A DNA stretch of 64,000 bases from Flavobacteriales bacterium. Lineage in GTDB: Bacteria; Bacteroidota; Bacteroidia; Flavobacteriales_F; PHOS-HE28. The translations under genes were made by a program, and so were the position numbers. Positions 1-8,753 of the stretch are shown piece by piece. The stretch lies in contig JADIYA010000006.1 of NCBI GenBank assembly GCA_016705545.1, positions 62,001-126,000 on the forward strand. The letters run 5' to 3'. The notes under the pieces were generated by a model. The model saw only the letters and a program-made list of their open reading frames with translations. It had not been told where the DNA came from and made no database searches. Every line of letters starts with the position of its first letter. The stretch's first letter is position 1.

Positions 1-1494
1 GTGGTCGAAGGGCACGAAGCCCCAGAAGCGGCTATCCTGTGAGCGGTGGCGGTTATCGCCCATGAGCCAGTAATAGTCCTGTGAGAAGGTGTAGCTGTTG
101 GCGGGCTGGCCGTCGATGATGATCTGATCGCCCTTCACCACCAGGTCATGGCCTTCATACACGTCGATGATGCGGCGGTAGATCGGCAGGTTCTCCAGCG
201 AGAGTTGCACCGTGGCGCCTTGCTTCGGTATCCACAACGGACCGAAGTTGTCCTCGCTCCAGTCGTAGCGCTTGTCATTAGGGAAAATGGGCAGCTTGCT
301 TCCGCGCTCAGTTCCACGAGGATTGTCTTGCCGCTCCAATTGGGTGAAGTACGGGTTGTTTGCCTCGAGCGCTTGCACCTGCGCGTTCGTGAGGGCCACG
401 TTCACGGGTTCCCCGGCCACCGGGCGCTGGCCGTTCTGCAGCGAGTACGATCCCATGTCGCCGATGCCGATGTCGTCGCGCTCTTTCATCATGGCCTGGG
501 TGCGCTCACCGTAATTCACCTTGAAAGCGGTGTTGTAGCTGAACTGCGCTTGCTCGGGCCAGGTCTCCTTCACGCCATCCACGTACACGAATCCGCTGCG
601 CACCTCCAGCGTATCGCCGGCCACGGCCACGCAGCGCTTGATGTAATTCTCGCGCTTGTCGATCGGGCGCACGAGCAAGCCGCCCATGGGAACGCTCACG
701 ATATCGTCACCGACGCGGTTCATGATCCGGGTGTTCGGGTCGCTCACCTTCTTGCGGCCCATGTCGCGCACCATCTGGTAATAGCTCTGGTTCTGCACGT
801 TCGCTACCACGGTGTCGCCTTCGGGGAAGTTGAACACCACGGCATCGCCTCGCTCGGGCGTGCCAAGGCCGGGTAGACGGCGATAGGGCTGTGAGAACCA
901 ATCCACGAACGATGGAGTGCTCGTGGTGAGCGGCATGGTGTGGTGCGTGAAGGGGAAGGTGAGCGGTGTCATGGGCAGCCGAGGGCCATAGCTGAGCTTG
1001 CTCACGAATAGGTAATCACCCACCAGCAGGCTCTTCTCCATTGATGGGGTGGGGATGGTGAAGGCCTCGAACGTGTAGGTGCGGAACACGGTGGCCACGA
1101 TCACCGCGAAGAGGATGGCATCGCCCCATTGCTCGAAGAGGTTGCGCTTGCGTTTCTCCGGCGGGATGGGGCCGATGTAGGCATCCTTCGAGAAAATGGT
1201 CTCCGGCACCTTCCACCAGGGCAGGAAGGTCATGAGGACATACTCCTTGTAGTTCCGGCGGCCGAGCACGATGGAGATGTTCACGTTCATGATGATGAAC
1301 ATGAGCAGGTTCACGCCAGGAACGATGAAGAGCACGATCCACCACCACGGCTTACCGGTGATCTTCAGCCACACAAGGATGTTGTATCCCGGGACGAATC
1401 CGGCCCATGCGGGCTTGCCGGCCTTCTGGAAGAGCTTCCACAGGCTGGCCATGAGCACAGCGAAGTAGGCGTAGAGGAAGAGGTAGGGGAGCAT
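1..1494 (-). CDS. lepB: Signal peptidase I (S26), C-terminus off window
   Basis: Signal peptidase I removes signal peptides from exported proteins at the inner membrane. The frame is open from an ATG at 1494 to the left edge (498 codons, no stop). The N-terminal third has hydrophobic segments near residues 3-20 and 44-63 and a third near 115-130, followed by PTPSMEKSLLVGDYLF, which carries the catalytic Ser151. ENYIKRCVAVAGD carries the general-base Lys286, and MGDNRHRSQDSRFWGFVP is the late conserved box. The long insertion between the Ser and Lys boxes is usual for Bacteroidota LepB. It is the distal gene of the par/dapB block; in relatives a WbqC-family gene usually follows, beyond this edge. 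Confidence 0.93.
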   Translation of the reverse strand, partial: MLPYLFLYAYFAVLMASLWKLFQKAGKPAWAGFVPGYNILVWLKITGKPWWWIVLFIVPGVNLLMFIIMNVNISIVLGRRNYKEYVLMTFLPWWKVPETIFSKDAYIGPIPPEKRKRNLFEQWGDAILFAVIVATVFRTYTFEAFTIPTPSMEKSLLVGDYLFVSKLSYGPRLPMTPLTFPFTHHTMPLTTSTPSFVDWFSQPYRRLPGLGTPERGDAVVFNFPEGDTVVANVQNQSYYQMVRDMGRKKVSDPNTRIMNRVGDDIVSVPMGGLLVRPIDKRENYIKRCVAVAGDTLEVRSGFVYVDGVKETWPEQAQFSYNTAFKVNYGERTQAMMKERDDIGIGDMGSYSLQNGQRPVAGEPVNVALTNAQVQALEANNPYFTQLERQDNPRGTERGSKLPIFPNDKRYDWSEDNFGPLWIPKQGATVQLSLENLPIYRRIIDVYEGHDLVVKGDQIIIDGQPANSYTFSQDYYWLMGDNRHRSQDSRFWGFVPFDH

Positions 1495-1511
1495 CAGTGC
1501 GAAGTCTGGAA

Positions 1512-1620
1512 TGTGAAAGCTGAAAGTTGAAACAGGAAAGCTGAAAGCAGAGGATGTGCGGCTGGGTCGTTCGGCCGAAGGACGGATTCATCCCTCAGCT
1601 TTCATCTTTCAAATTTCAAG
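1512..1620. repeat. Word-repeat inverted spacer between dapB and lepB
   Basis: The left arm at 1512-1548 repeats words such as GAAAGCTGAAAG and GTTGAAAC. The right arm at 1594-1620 is the complementary kind of sequence (CAGCTTTCATCTTTCAAA), so the dapB-lepB spacer can fold into a long imperfect hairpin. It overlaps the last codons of dapB. It could attenuate or terminate transcription, or be a cruciform; nothing in it codes. Confidence 0.55.
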
Positions 1621-2367
1621 AAGGTCGTCCATGGTGAAGAGCCCTTTGCGGTTCATGAGCCATTGAGCCGCTATCACTGCGCCCGTGGCGAAGCCGGTTC
1701 GATCGAAGGCCTCGTGCGTGATGGTGATGCGGTCGTTCGCGCTGGACCAGGTGACGCTATGCTTGCCGGGGACTTCGCCGGTGCGTTCGCTGGCAATCAC
1801 GATCGGGGCTGGCGCGACTGTTTCCTGCTTCGTCCCGGATTCCAGCGGGTCCCGCAGTTCGCGGTGACCAGTGCCCGTTGAGAGTTCCCATCCCGAGTAG
1901 CGACTGGTGCGCAGGTCGATTTCGTTGGCGAGGGTGATGGCAGTACCACTGGGCGAGTCGAGCTTGTGGACATGGTGAACCTCATCGATGCGCGCGCTGT
2001 AAGCTGACTGCTTGTCCATGAGCGCGGCGAGCTGCCGGTTCACGCGGAAGAAGAGGTTCACGCCGACGCTGAAGTTGCTGGCCCAGAGCAAGGAGCCTTG
2101 GTATTCATCCACCAAGCGGCGCACTTCAGGCAGCTTGTCGTACCAGCCCGTGGTGCCCACGATCACAGGAACGCCCATCTCCAGGCAGAGCCGCATGTTG
2201 GCCATGGCTTGATCGGGCTTGCTGAACTCGATGGCGATATCGGCATCCTTTGGTGGCGCACCGGCATTGGCCGTGCCAACGCGAAGCACCACTTCATGCC
2301 CACGCGCGATGGCCGCAGCCTCAATGGCCTTGCCCATTTTCCCATAGCCATAGAGTGCGATGCGCAT
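1609..2367 (-). CDS. dapB: 4-hydroxy-tetrahydrodipicolinate reductase
   Basis: DapB performs the NAD(P)H-dependent reduction step of the diaminopimelate/lysine pathway in the cytoplasm. The 252-aa product starts MRIALYGYGKMGKAIE, a Rossmann dinucleotide-binding start, and contains the substrate motif EVHHVHKLDSPSGTA near residues 129-143 with its His and Lys residues. The length fits the shorter Bacteroidota form. It sits between lepB and the DUF5683 gene on the same strand, and a -7-like box TACCTTCG ends 9 bases before the ATG. dapD of the same pathway is at 27963-28772. Confidence 0.96.
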   Translation of the reverse strand: MRIALYGYGKMGKAIEAAAIARGHEVVLRVGTANAGAPPKDADIAIEFSKPDQAMANMRLCLEMGVPVIVGTTGWYDKLPEVRRLVDEYQGSLLWASNFSVGVNLFFRVNRQLAALMDKQSAYSARIDEVHHVHKLDSPSGTAITLANEIDLRTSRYSGWELSTGTGHRELRDPLESGTKQETVAPAPIVIASERTGEVPGKHSVTWSSANDRITITHEAFDRTGFATGAVIAAQWLMNRKGLFTMDDLLEI

Positions 2368-2376
2368 GCTGGGCGC

Positions 2377-2384
2377 CGAAGGTA
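2377..2384 (-). promoter_or_regulatory. Putative -7 box in front of dapB
   Basis: On the minus strand the sequence reads TACCTTCG followed by GCGCCCAGC and the dapB ATG. This fits TAnnTT(T/C)G, a C-tolerant version of the Bacteroidota -7 element. The spacing suggests a very short leader. No clear -33 TTG was found at the standard distance. Confidence 0.45.
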
Positions 2385-2433
2385 ACCGGCTGCCCTTGAG
2401 GCCGTGGCAAACAAGTGTGAATGGTGCCCAGCT

Positions 2434-2964
2434 TCAACGCAAGGCCAGCGTAAGGCTGATGCCCGGTGCGCCCATGGACGCCGTGGAGAGCGATGGTCCA
2501 AGTCCTGCGCTCAGGTCGCGGCCCACATCGAAGCGCGCGAAATGAGCATCAACGCTGGCGTCCACCACATTGAGGAGATATACGGCACCGAAGGCGATGT
2601 AGCTCAGGTCGCGCCAGCGGCGATAGGTATCGGTGACTTTCAGCACTTGGCTGGAGCTGAAGCGGCCGTTGAATTCGTCGGTGGTCGTAGGGTCGCCGTC
2701 AACGATGGCGATATAGGCATCCTTGTAGCGGCGGTACTCGCGGGTGTTCTCTTGGATGAAATACACGCAGGTGCCCAGCCCGGCCCAAGCGATGGGGGCC
2801 TTCCAGTACTTGCGGTTGTAGATCTGCCCGGCACCGGGGGCCACAACGCTGAGTATGCTGGCTTTGCGCGGGGAGTGGCGATGGCGCCAGGAAAGGGTAT
2901 CGGATTGCGCCAATGATGCACCGGCGACCAAGAAAGCGAGCAGAATGGCGAAGTGGCGACTCAC
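2434..2964 (-). CDS. DUF5683 domain membrane protein
   Basis: A 176-aa exported or membrane protein with a cleavable-looking signal (ILLAFLVAGASLAQ). It is followed by the DUF5683 hallmark SVVAPGAGQIYNRKYWKAP and hydrophobic segments around residues 55-75 and 115-130. No biochemical role is established for this family. It is nearly always located between parB and dapB in Bacteroidota, as it is here. The start is GTG at 2964, chosen because the signal peptide begins there and a CACCTTTG box ends four bases upstream, implying a leaderless message. Confidence 0.85.
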   Translation of the reverse strand: MSRHFAILLAFLVAGASLAQSDTLSWRHRHSPRKASILSVVAPGAGQIYNRKYWKAPIAWAGLGTCVYFIQENTREYRRYKDAYIAIVDGDPTTTDEFNGRFSSSQVLKVTDTYRRWRDLSYIAFGAVYLLNVVDASVDAHFARFDVGRDLSAGLGPSLSTASMGAPGISLTLALR

Positions 2965-2968
2965 GGTC

Positions 2969-2976
2969 CAAAGGTG
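2969..2976 (-). promoter_or_regulatory. Putative -7 box in front of the DUF5683 gene
   Basis: The minus strand reads CACCTTTG-GACC-GTG. The box matches (T/C)AnnTTTG and leaves only four bases before the start codon, so transcription would begin at or inside the start codon. Confidence 0.4.
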
Positions 2977-2985
2977 AGGCTTCCT

Positions 2986-3864
2986 TCACCCCAGCACCTT
3001 CTTCAGCCTATCCAGCTCCTGCTGGCTCTTGAAGCCGATCTCGATGGTGCCGCGACCGCTCGTATCCACCTTCACAGTGACACGGCTTCCGAGCTGATCG
3101 GTGAGCAATGCGCTCAGTTCCTTGTCGTAGCGCGCTTTCGGCGCAGGTGCTGGACGCTTGATCCCTGGTACGGGCGTTAGTTCGCGGGCCAGATCCTCCA
3201 CCTGCCGCACGCTCAGCTGGCTCTCCACGATCTTGTGGAAGAGCGCCACCTGGCGGCCGGGATCGCCGATGGTGATGAGTGCCCGCGCATGGCCCATGCC
3301 GATGCTGCGGTTACGCAGGCCGAGTTGCACCTCGGGCTGCAGCTTCAGCAGCCGCAAGTAATTGCTCACGGTCGCGCGGTCCTTGCCCACTTTCTCACTC
3401 AGCTTCTCCTGGGTGAGGCTCACTTCATCAATCAGGCGCTGGAAGCTCACGGCCACTTCAATGGGGTCGAGTTCCTCGCGCTGGATGTTCTCCACCAGGG
3501 CCATCTCCAGCATGGCCTCGTCATTGGCCACGCGCACGTATGCTGGTACCTCGGTGAGACCGGCCAGTTGCGAGGCCCTGAAGCGACGCTCGCCGCTGAT
3601 GAGCTGGTAGCGCTCGTAGCCGACCTTGCGCACGGTCACCGGCTGAATCACCCCCAATTCGCGGATGCTCTGCGCCAGATCGGCCAAGGCTTCCTCGCCG
3701 AAATGCGCACGCGGTTGGAAGGGGTTGGGCTCGATCTGCGATACAGGGAGCATCGTGGTGCCGCCCATGGGTCGGTGCGCTGAGGAATCGCGCGCCGTGA
3801 TGTCTGCGGCTGGCTCATCGAGCAATGCGCTCAATCCTCGTCCAAGCCCTTTCTTCTTGATCAT
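2986..3864 (-). CDS. parB: Chromosome partitioning protein ParB
   Basis: ParB is a CTP-dependent DNA clamp that loads at parS and organises the origin region with ParA. The 292-aa product begins MIKKKGLGRGLSALL, the usual ParB opening. GERRFRASQLAGLTEVPAYV (about residues 91-110) belongs to the CTP-binding region, and the helix-turn-helix follows around SLTQEKLSEKVGKDRATVSN. The C-terminus ends in the usual basic dimerisation segment. It lies 45 bases downstream of parA. A weak parS-like sequence is noted at 26569-26584. Confidence 0.96.
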   Translation of the reverse strand: MIKKKGLGRGLSALLDEPAADITARDSSAHRPMGGTTMLPVSQIEPNPFQPRAHFGEEALADLAQSIRELGVIQPVTVRKVGYERYQLISGERRFRASQLAGLTEVPAYVRVANDEAMLEMALVENIQREELDPIEVAVSFQRLIDEVSLTQEKLSEKVGKDRATVSNYLRLLKLQPEVQLGLRNRSIGMGHARALITIGDPGRQVALFHKIVESQLSVRQVEDLARELTPVPGIKRPAPAPKARYDKELSALLTDQLGSRVTVKVDTSGRGTIEIGFKSQQELDRLKKVLG

Positions 3865-3909
3865 GTTCGCTGGTTGTTCTTGCAGTGCGCGCTGAAGCGG
3901 ATGAGGGCG

Positions 3910-4725
3910 TCAGTCAATAGTGCCGGCGGCCATCATACGCTCGGCCTCCGGGATGCGCGTGAGGCTGTTCTTCTGCAGGATCTCGCGGGCCAGGTTCAGG
4001 TAATTGGTGGCGCCCTTGCTGCTTGCATCGTGCATGATGATGCTCTTGCCATGGCTCGGCGCTTCGCCCAACGCCACGTTGCGGTGCACCACCGTGTCGA
4101 ATACGAGCTGCTGGAAGTGGGTCTTCACCTCTTCCACCACTTGATTGGCCAAGCGCAAGCGGCTGTCGTACATGGTGAGCAGCATGCCCTCGATCATGAG
4201 CTCTGGATTGAGGCGCTGCTGCACGATCTTGATGGTGTTGAGCAGTTTGCCCAAGCCCTCAAGCGCGAAGTACTCGCACTGCACGGGCACGATCACGCTG
4301 TCGGAGCAGGTGAGGCTGTTCACGGTGACCAGGCCCAAGGAAGGCGAGCAGTCGATGATGATGAAGTCGTAGCTGTCGCGCAATGGCTCCAGCACTTTCT
4401 TCATCTGATGCTCGCGTTCAGGCATATCGATCATCTCGATCTCCGCCCCCACCAGATCGATGTGGCCCGGCAACAGGTCGAGTCCGGGATTGTCGGTGCC
4501 CACGATCACTTGCTGGGCCGGCGTGCCGTTGATGATGCATTCGTAGATGCTGGCCTTCACCTGCCGAGGGTCGTGCCCGGTGCCACTGGTGGCGTTGGCC
4601 TGCGGATCAGCATCAACGAGCAGGGTGCGTCGCTCTAAGGCGCCCAGGCTGGCGGCCAGGTTAATGGCCGTTGTGGTCTTGCCTACGCCGCCTTTCTGGT
4701 TCACGATGGAGATGATCTTGGCCAT
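3910..4725 (-). CDS. parA: Chromosome partitioning ATPase ParA (Soj)
   Basis: ParA is a Walker-type ATPase that moves ParB-parS complexes over the nucleoid. The chosen start at 4725 gives 271 aa beginning MAKIISIVNQKGGVGKTT, the deviant Walker A motif with the signature Lys. LLVDADPQANAT (A') and FIIIDCSPSLG (Walker B) follow. An upstream in-frame ATG at 4767 would add 14 residues unlike the family and is rejected. It is transcribed toward parB with the UPF0173 gene upstream. Confidence 0.96.
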   Translation of the reverse strand: MAKIISIVNQKGGVGKTTTAINLAASLGALERRTLLVDADPQANATSGTGHDPRQVKASIYECIINGTPAQQVIVGTDNPGLDLLPGHIDLVGAEIEMIDMPEREHQMKKVLEPLRDSYDFIIIDCSPSLGLVTVNSLTCSDSVIVPVQCEYFALEGLGKLLNTIKIVQQRLNPELMIEGMLLTMYDSRLRLANQVVEEVKTHFQQLVFDTVVHRNVALGEAPSHGKSIIMHDASSKGATNYLNLAREILQKNSLTRIPEAERMMAAGTID

Positions 4726-4773
4726 GTTGCTGGTTTGGGTTGTTGGAGCCGGGAATTCCCTGCCCATGCGGGT

Positions 4774-5451
4774 TCAGATGTCGATGGTCTCTCCGATGGC
4801 TGGTAGCAGGAGGGCAATCTTCGATTGCGCGAAGGCCTCCACGGCCGCGTTCGTATCAATGGTGATCGGAGGGAAGGTGTTGTAGTGGATACCGACCACT
4901 GTGCTCACGCCCATGAGTTGGGCTGAAGCAATGGCATCCTGCACCCCCATGGTGAAATGGTCGCCGATGGGCAGGCAGGCGAAGCGCAGGTTGAATGGCT
5001 TCAAGAACTGCATATCCAAGGTAAGGGCCGTATCACCTGCATGGTGGAAGGAACCCTCCGGACCAGTAACCACGAAACCGCCTGGATTTCCGCCGTAGCT
5101 TCCGTCAGGTAATTGACTGCTGTGCAGTGCGGTTGTGTACTTCACACGGAAGGGTCCCACCGTGGTGCTGCCTCCGATGTTCAGGCCAACAGTCTTGGCA
5201 ACCCCCTTCTTCTCGAACCACGTAGCGATTTCGAAATTGCTCACGAGGGTGGCATTCGTTCGCTTGGCAATGGCTTCTGCATCGGCAACGTGATCACCGT
5301 GCCCGTGCGTGATCAAGATCTCCGTCGCCGGTATGCGCTCCGAATCCAACTTGCCCGCAAGAGGATTCCCAGTGATGAAGGGATCGAAGAGCACATCGTG
5401 TCCGGCACTATTCACGCCGATGCAAGAGTGGCCATAATAGGAGAGCTTCAT
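4774..5451 (-). CDS. UPF0173-family metal-dependent hydrolase
   Basis: A 225-aa cytoplasmic metallo-beta-lactamase-fold protein of the UPF0173 (YtkL-like) family, whose substrate is not established. The metal-binding motif THGHGDHVADAE is near residues 49-60. HHAGDT (about 136-141) and GIHYNTFPPI (about 194-203) supply later ligands. It starts MKLSYYGHSCIGV, typical for the family. It reads into parA with a 48-base gap, so it may share that message. Confidence 0.9.
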   Translation of the reverse strand: MKLSYYGHSCIGVNSAGHDVLFDPFITGNPLAGKLDSERIPATEILITHGHGDHVADAEAIAKRTNATLVSNFEIATWFEKKGVAKTVGLNIGGSTTVGPFRVKYTTALHSSQLPDGSYGGNPGGFVVTGPEGSFHHAGDTALTLDMQFLKPFNLRFACLPIGDHFTMGVQDAIASAQLMGVSTVVGIHYNTFPPITIDTNAAVEAFAQSKIALLLPAIGETIDI

Positions 5452-5571
5452 CTGATCCGATGGTGAAACGTTGGGTCAACGGTTCCGGCCGGACAAAGAA
5501 CAGGGCGGACCTTGCCTTATCGCTGTTGAAAAACAGGCGAGTTTTGAACAGGGCCCGGTGCTCAGGAATCG

Positions 5572-6018
5572 TTAGAAGAGCTCTTGCACTTCCACGAAGT
5601 TGAAGTCGAGGCGGAAGAGGCTCTCATAGTCTTTCCCGGTCTCGGCCATCTCCTCATCACCAGTCTCGAAATGCCAGTTCACGCGCACATGCTGGCCACG
5701 CTCGTTCACGGCGTCGAGCTTCTGGAAGATGTTGTAGAGGTGCTTGCTGCTGCTGGTGTCCAGGTAGTCGAGCCGCATGTTCACCGTGGTCTCTTCCTTG
5801 GGCTGCTCCAGATATTCCTCAATCCAGCGGTAGACCCGGGAATAGAATTGCTCGGAATTGTTGGGGAGTGATCGGCCCACGAATTCCATCACGCCATTAT
5901 CGAGGTCGAGGTCGATCTCGGGTGAATGCTCGGTGCGGTCGATGTGGAAACGTTTGGCGGGCATGGCATGCATGGCTTCGAGCCAAAAGTGCATGCCATT
6001 GTTGAGTGCTGAGGGCAT
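5572..6018 (-). CDS. DUF1987 / SiaC-like regulatory phosphoprotein
   Basis: The segment RFHIDRTEHSPEIDLDL...GVMEFVGRSLPNNSEQFYSRVYRW matches the SiaC (DUF1987) family, whose characterised members are phosphorylated switch proteins in a c-di-GMP pathway. The 148-aa start at 6018 has a GGGGAG ribosome-binding sequence about 9 bases upstream. A start at 5964 (130 aa, MPAKRFHID) fits the family N-terminus better but has a weaker ribosome-binding site. No kinase or phosphatase partner lies next to it. The frame remains open further upstream, but that part is shadow of the neighbouring gene. Confidence 0.8.
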   Translation of the reverse strand: MPSALNNGMHFWLEAMHAMPAKRFHIDRTEHSPEIDLDLDNGVMEFVGRSLPNNSEQFYSRVYRWIEEYLEQPKEETTVNMRLDYLDTSSSKHLYNIFQKLDAVNERGQHVRVNWHFETGDEEMAETGKDYESLFRLDFNFVEVQELF

Positions 6019-6104
6019 GATGGGTGGCTCCCCATCAACACAGCAGGGTGGAGAACGACGAAAGCCGATGGGGTCGCCATCGGCCTTCGAGTGTAGCAGG
6101 GTGC

Positions 6105-6515
6105 TCAGCGTCCGTTGTAGGCGGTGATGATCTCTCGGTCCGTCGGCAGCACGATCTCGGTGTCGTTGGCGCGTCGCACCCAATAGAGATACTTGCCGCT
6201 GCCTTCGCAAGCAAAGGCGTTCAGGCTCTCTTCGGGGCCCAGTGCGCGCACAGGGAAGGTGCGCCAGGTTCCGTTCTTCTCTTGCACGGCCACCTTCACT
6301 TCGATCACCTCGCGGCACGCGTTCTTCAGGTCGAGCTGATAGGTGCCGCTGAAATCGCGCTTGTAGCCTTCGATATAACTGAAGCAATGGTCACAGGGCG
6401 CGCCCCATTTGCTGCTGGTCTTCACCAGGCAATCGGAGTAGCTCTGGTCCTGCGCTTGGGTCGTGAGTGCCAAGGCGAATGCGGCGGTGAGGGTAAGGGT
6501 TCGGGTCATTTGCAT
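6105..6515 (-). CDS. Small secreted Cys-containing protein, function unknown
   Basis: A 136-aa protein with a signal peptide (MTRTLTLTAAFALALTTQAQ) and four cysteines after cleavage, two of them in a CDHC pair, suggesting disulfides or metal binding in the periplasm. No family was recognised. Its start overlaps the stop of the upstream TPR gene by 10 bases, pointing to translational coupling. Confidence 0.7.
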   Translation of the reverse strand: MQMTRTLTLTAAFALALTTQAQDQSYSDCLVKTSSKWGAPCDHCFSYIEGYKRDFSGTYQLDLKNACREVIEVKVAVQEKNGTWRTFPVRALGPEESLNAFACEGSGKYLYWVRRANDTEIVLPTDREIITAYNGR

Positions 6516-7036
6516 CGGTTGTTCTCGAGGATGATGCGCGCTTCAGCGTTGCCGGCGCGCTTGCTTGCTTTCCAGTCCTTGCAGGCGCCATCCTGGTCGC
6601 CAGTGGCTTTGCGGCTCCAGCCGCGGTTGTTGTAGGCCTCGCCGTTGCGGGCATCGATGGCGATCACGCGGTCGAAATCGGCGATGGCCTCGGCATGGCG
6701 CCCCAGTTTGGCCAGCGCGCTGCCCCGGCTCAAGTAGGCTTGCGGGTGCTCGGGCTTTTCGCCGATCACCGTGGTGAAGTCAGCGACGGCCTCGGCGTAT
6801 TGCTTCAGGATGCTATGGCAGAAGCCGCGATGCAGGTGCGCGTTCACATGCGCCGGTGCCAGGGCGATGGCCTGCGTGTACGCTGCAATGGCCATACTAT
6901 GGTCGCCTGCGCGATGAGCCTTTTCTCCGGCCTTGTAGAAATCCTCAGCAGGGTAGGGCTTGCCGTTGTCGGCGAGGTATTGTCCGTGCACGCTGGCGGT
7001 TACCAGCATCGCGGCAAGGGGAGTTGATAAGCGCAT
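6506..7036 (-). CDS. Secreted tetratricopeptide repeat protein
   Basis: The start at 7036 gives 176 aa with a signal peptide (MRLSTPLAAMLVTASVHGQ). At least three TPR units follow, with the pattern AYTQAIALAPAHVNAHLHRG, DFTTVIGEKPEHPQAYLSRG and DFDRVIAIDARNGEAYNNRG. TPR proteins are protein-binding scaffolds and the specific partner cannot be inferred. A longer frame from 7150 lacks the signal at its N-terminus and was not used. It is followed by an overlapping small secreted protein gene. Confidence 0.85.
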   Translation of the reverse strand: MRLSTPLAAMLVTASVHGQYLADNGKPYPAEDFYKAGEKAHRAGDHSMAIAAYTQAIALAPAHVNAHLHRGFCHSILKQYAEAVADFTTVIGEKPEHPQAYLSRGSALAKLGRHAEAIADFDRVIAIDARNGEAYNNRGWSRKATGDQDGACKDWKASKRAGNAEARIILENNRCK

Positions 7037-7052
7037 GGGTCGGTTGAAAGCG

Positions 7053-7508
7053 TCAGTTCTTACGTTCTCCGCGCATTGGGGTTTCCAAGGCTGTGGCGGC
7101 ATGTGCCGCGAGCAGCGCGCGCAGTGCATCCAAGGTGGCTGCGGCACCATCGTCCTGCGGTGGGCGGGGCAGGTTGCATCGGCCAGTGGAGCGCACGGAA
7201 TTGAGCTTGAAGAGCTCCTTGGAGAAACATCGGTCGTACCCCTCGCGGCATTCCAGGATCACGGCATCTTCTTCCACCGAGTAATGCAGCCGGTTCCGGT
7301 CGATGCTGGCAATGGGCACGATATCCTGCCGGAATCGCGAATTGGCGTCGTACACGTCGATCACGAGTTGCAGGCGCTTATCCAGCTTCACGACCACGCT
7401 GCCGCCAAAGAGCTCGTTGAGCTTGGCGATGTCGTCGGACTGCCCGAAGCCGGTATTCGGAATGATGGCCAAGGCGGCGATCGCGGGTAACAGTTTCCGG
7501 TGAACCAT
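7053..7508 (-). CDS. Secreted protein, function unknown
   Basis: The start at 7508 yields 151 aa with an N-terminal signal sequence (LLPAIAALAIIPNTGFGQ). A short soluble domain follows with two cysteines in ILECREGYDRCFSKELF and a third near SVRSTGRCNL. No family was recognised. The same frame stays open well upstream, but that part lies opposite the 7554-8732 gene and is rejected. It lies 16 bases upstream of the TPR gene on the same strand and diverges from the gene at 7554. Confidence 0.65.
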   Translation of the reverse strand: MVHRKLLPAIAALAIIPNTGFGQSDDIAKLNELFGGSVVVKLDKRLQLVIDVYDANSRFRQDIVPIASIDRNRLHYSVEEDAVILECREGYDRCFSKELFKLNSVRSTGRCNLPRPPQDDGAAATLDALRALLAAHAATALETPMRGERKN

Positions 7509-7553
7509 GCGGGGCGCTGTAACGTACACGGGCACCTGAGGTTCCGCTCGCCC

Positions 7554-8732
7554 ATGCTCCAACCCAAGCGCCTTATGCTCCGGACTGCCGTATCCGTCAC
7601 CTACTTGCTGCTGGCTGCATCGCTCCTTGCGCAAGGCAAGTTCAAGGCGAATGGCCGGGTGAAGATCGAAGGAGGCGACATAGCCGGGGCGCGCGCCCTG
7701 GTATACAAGAACGGCGTGAAGGAGCGCACCATCACCACGGGCCTGAGCAAGTTCGCACTGGAGTTGGACCTCAATGCCAGCTACATCGTTTCGTTCGAGA
7801 AGGATGGCTACGTGGCCAAGAAGATCTCCTTTGACACTCGCGTGCCAGCTGATGCCATCGCCAATGGATTCACGCCGTTCGATTTCGCGGTCTCGCTCTT
7901 CAAGCAGTACGACGACATCAACATGGTGGTCTTCAATCAACCGGTGGGGATGATCCGTTATGATGCTTCGGCAGGGGATTTCGACTACGATACCGACTAT
8001 ACCAAGTCGATTCAATCGCAGTTGCAGGAAGCGGTCGCTCAAGTGGAGAAGAAACAGAAACAGGAGGCTGCAGGCGCAGCCGAGATCGAGAAACGCAAGG
8101 CCGAAGAAGTCAAGGCGCAGCAGAAGGCCGAGGCTGAAGCGAAGAAGCAAGCCGCAGCGCAGGAGGCATCGGCTGCCAAGGCGAAAGCTGAGGCCGAGAA
8201 GCTTGCAGCGGCAGAAGCGAAGACCAAGGAAGAGTCTGATCGCCGGTCATCGGCCGAAGCCGCGAAAGCCGAGCCCAAGGCCGATGTGCCGCCAAAGGGT
8301 CCTGCCGAACCCAAGCCCGAGAGGCCCAAGCTGATTCCACGTGTTCCTGCCCCGCAGCGCACAACTTTGGCCGTAGCCCCTTCGCAAGGAGAAGATGGCC
8401 GCCGCCACATTGAGCCTGTGCTCGTTGAAGAACAATCGCGTGTGGCCAAGGCGCGCACTATTGAACAGCAAGAGGCCAGGCCGGTCCCGAGCGCCGTTGA
8501 AGCGGATTTGTTCCGCACAGAGGAGCTGATCGTGGAGACCGGTAAGGTCACCACCGTCGTGAAGGTTGAAGTGGGAGGCAAGGCCACGGAGTACCGCCGC
8601 GTGTTCCACAAGTGGGGTGGTGTATTCTACTTCAAGGATGGCCAGGCCTGCACCCAACTCGTTTACGAGAATGAGGCCATGCCCCCGCAAGAGCATCTGG
8701 CGGGAGCGACGCCACGCGGCAAGCTCGACTAA
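7554..8732 (+). CDS. Secreted protein: CarboxypepD-like domain plus Ala/Lys/Glu coiled coil
   Basis: About 392 aa. After a signal (TYLLLAASLLAQG), a carboxypeptidase-regulatory-like beta domain contains GRVKIEGGDIAGARALVYKN. Residues about 160-260 are a long Ala/Lys/Glu/Gln-rich coiled coil. The C-terminus has an EYRRVFHKWGGVFYFKDG segment. MLQPKRL at 7554 is the preferred start and MLRTAV at 7575 is possible. The N-terminal domain is paralogous to the protein at 9395-9907: both carry VYKNGVK, then TG, then an FxxxGxVxK stretch. Its function is unknown; an envelope-spanning or structural role is an inference. Confidence 0.75.
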   Translation: MLQPKRLMLRTAVSVTYLLLAASLLAQGKFKANGRVKIEGGDIAGARALVYKNGVKERTITTGLSKFALELDLNASYIVSFEKDGYVAKKISFDTRVPADAIANGFTPFDFAVSLFKQYDDINMVVFNQPVGMIRYDASAGDFDYDTDYTKSIQSQLQEAVAQVEKKQKQEAAGAAEIEKRKAEEVKAQQKAEAEAKKQAAAQEASAAKAKAEAEKLAAAEAKTKEESDRRSSAEAAKAEPKADVPPKGPAEPKPERPKLIPRVPAPQRTTLAVAPSQGEDGRRHIEPVLVEEQSRVAKARTIEQQEARPVPSAVEADLFRTEELIVETGKVTTVVKVEVGGKATEYRRVFHKWGGVFYFKDGQACTQLVYENEAMPPQEHLAGATPRGKLD

Positions 8733-8753
8733 GCCGCCGGAGCCTTCCGCTGT

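Noticed and set aside
148..876. Long plus-strand open frame opposite lepB
   Set aside because: It is antisense to a clear signal peptidase; the residues are low-complexity His/Val/Leu-rich, as expected from a GC-rich shadow frame.
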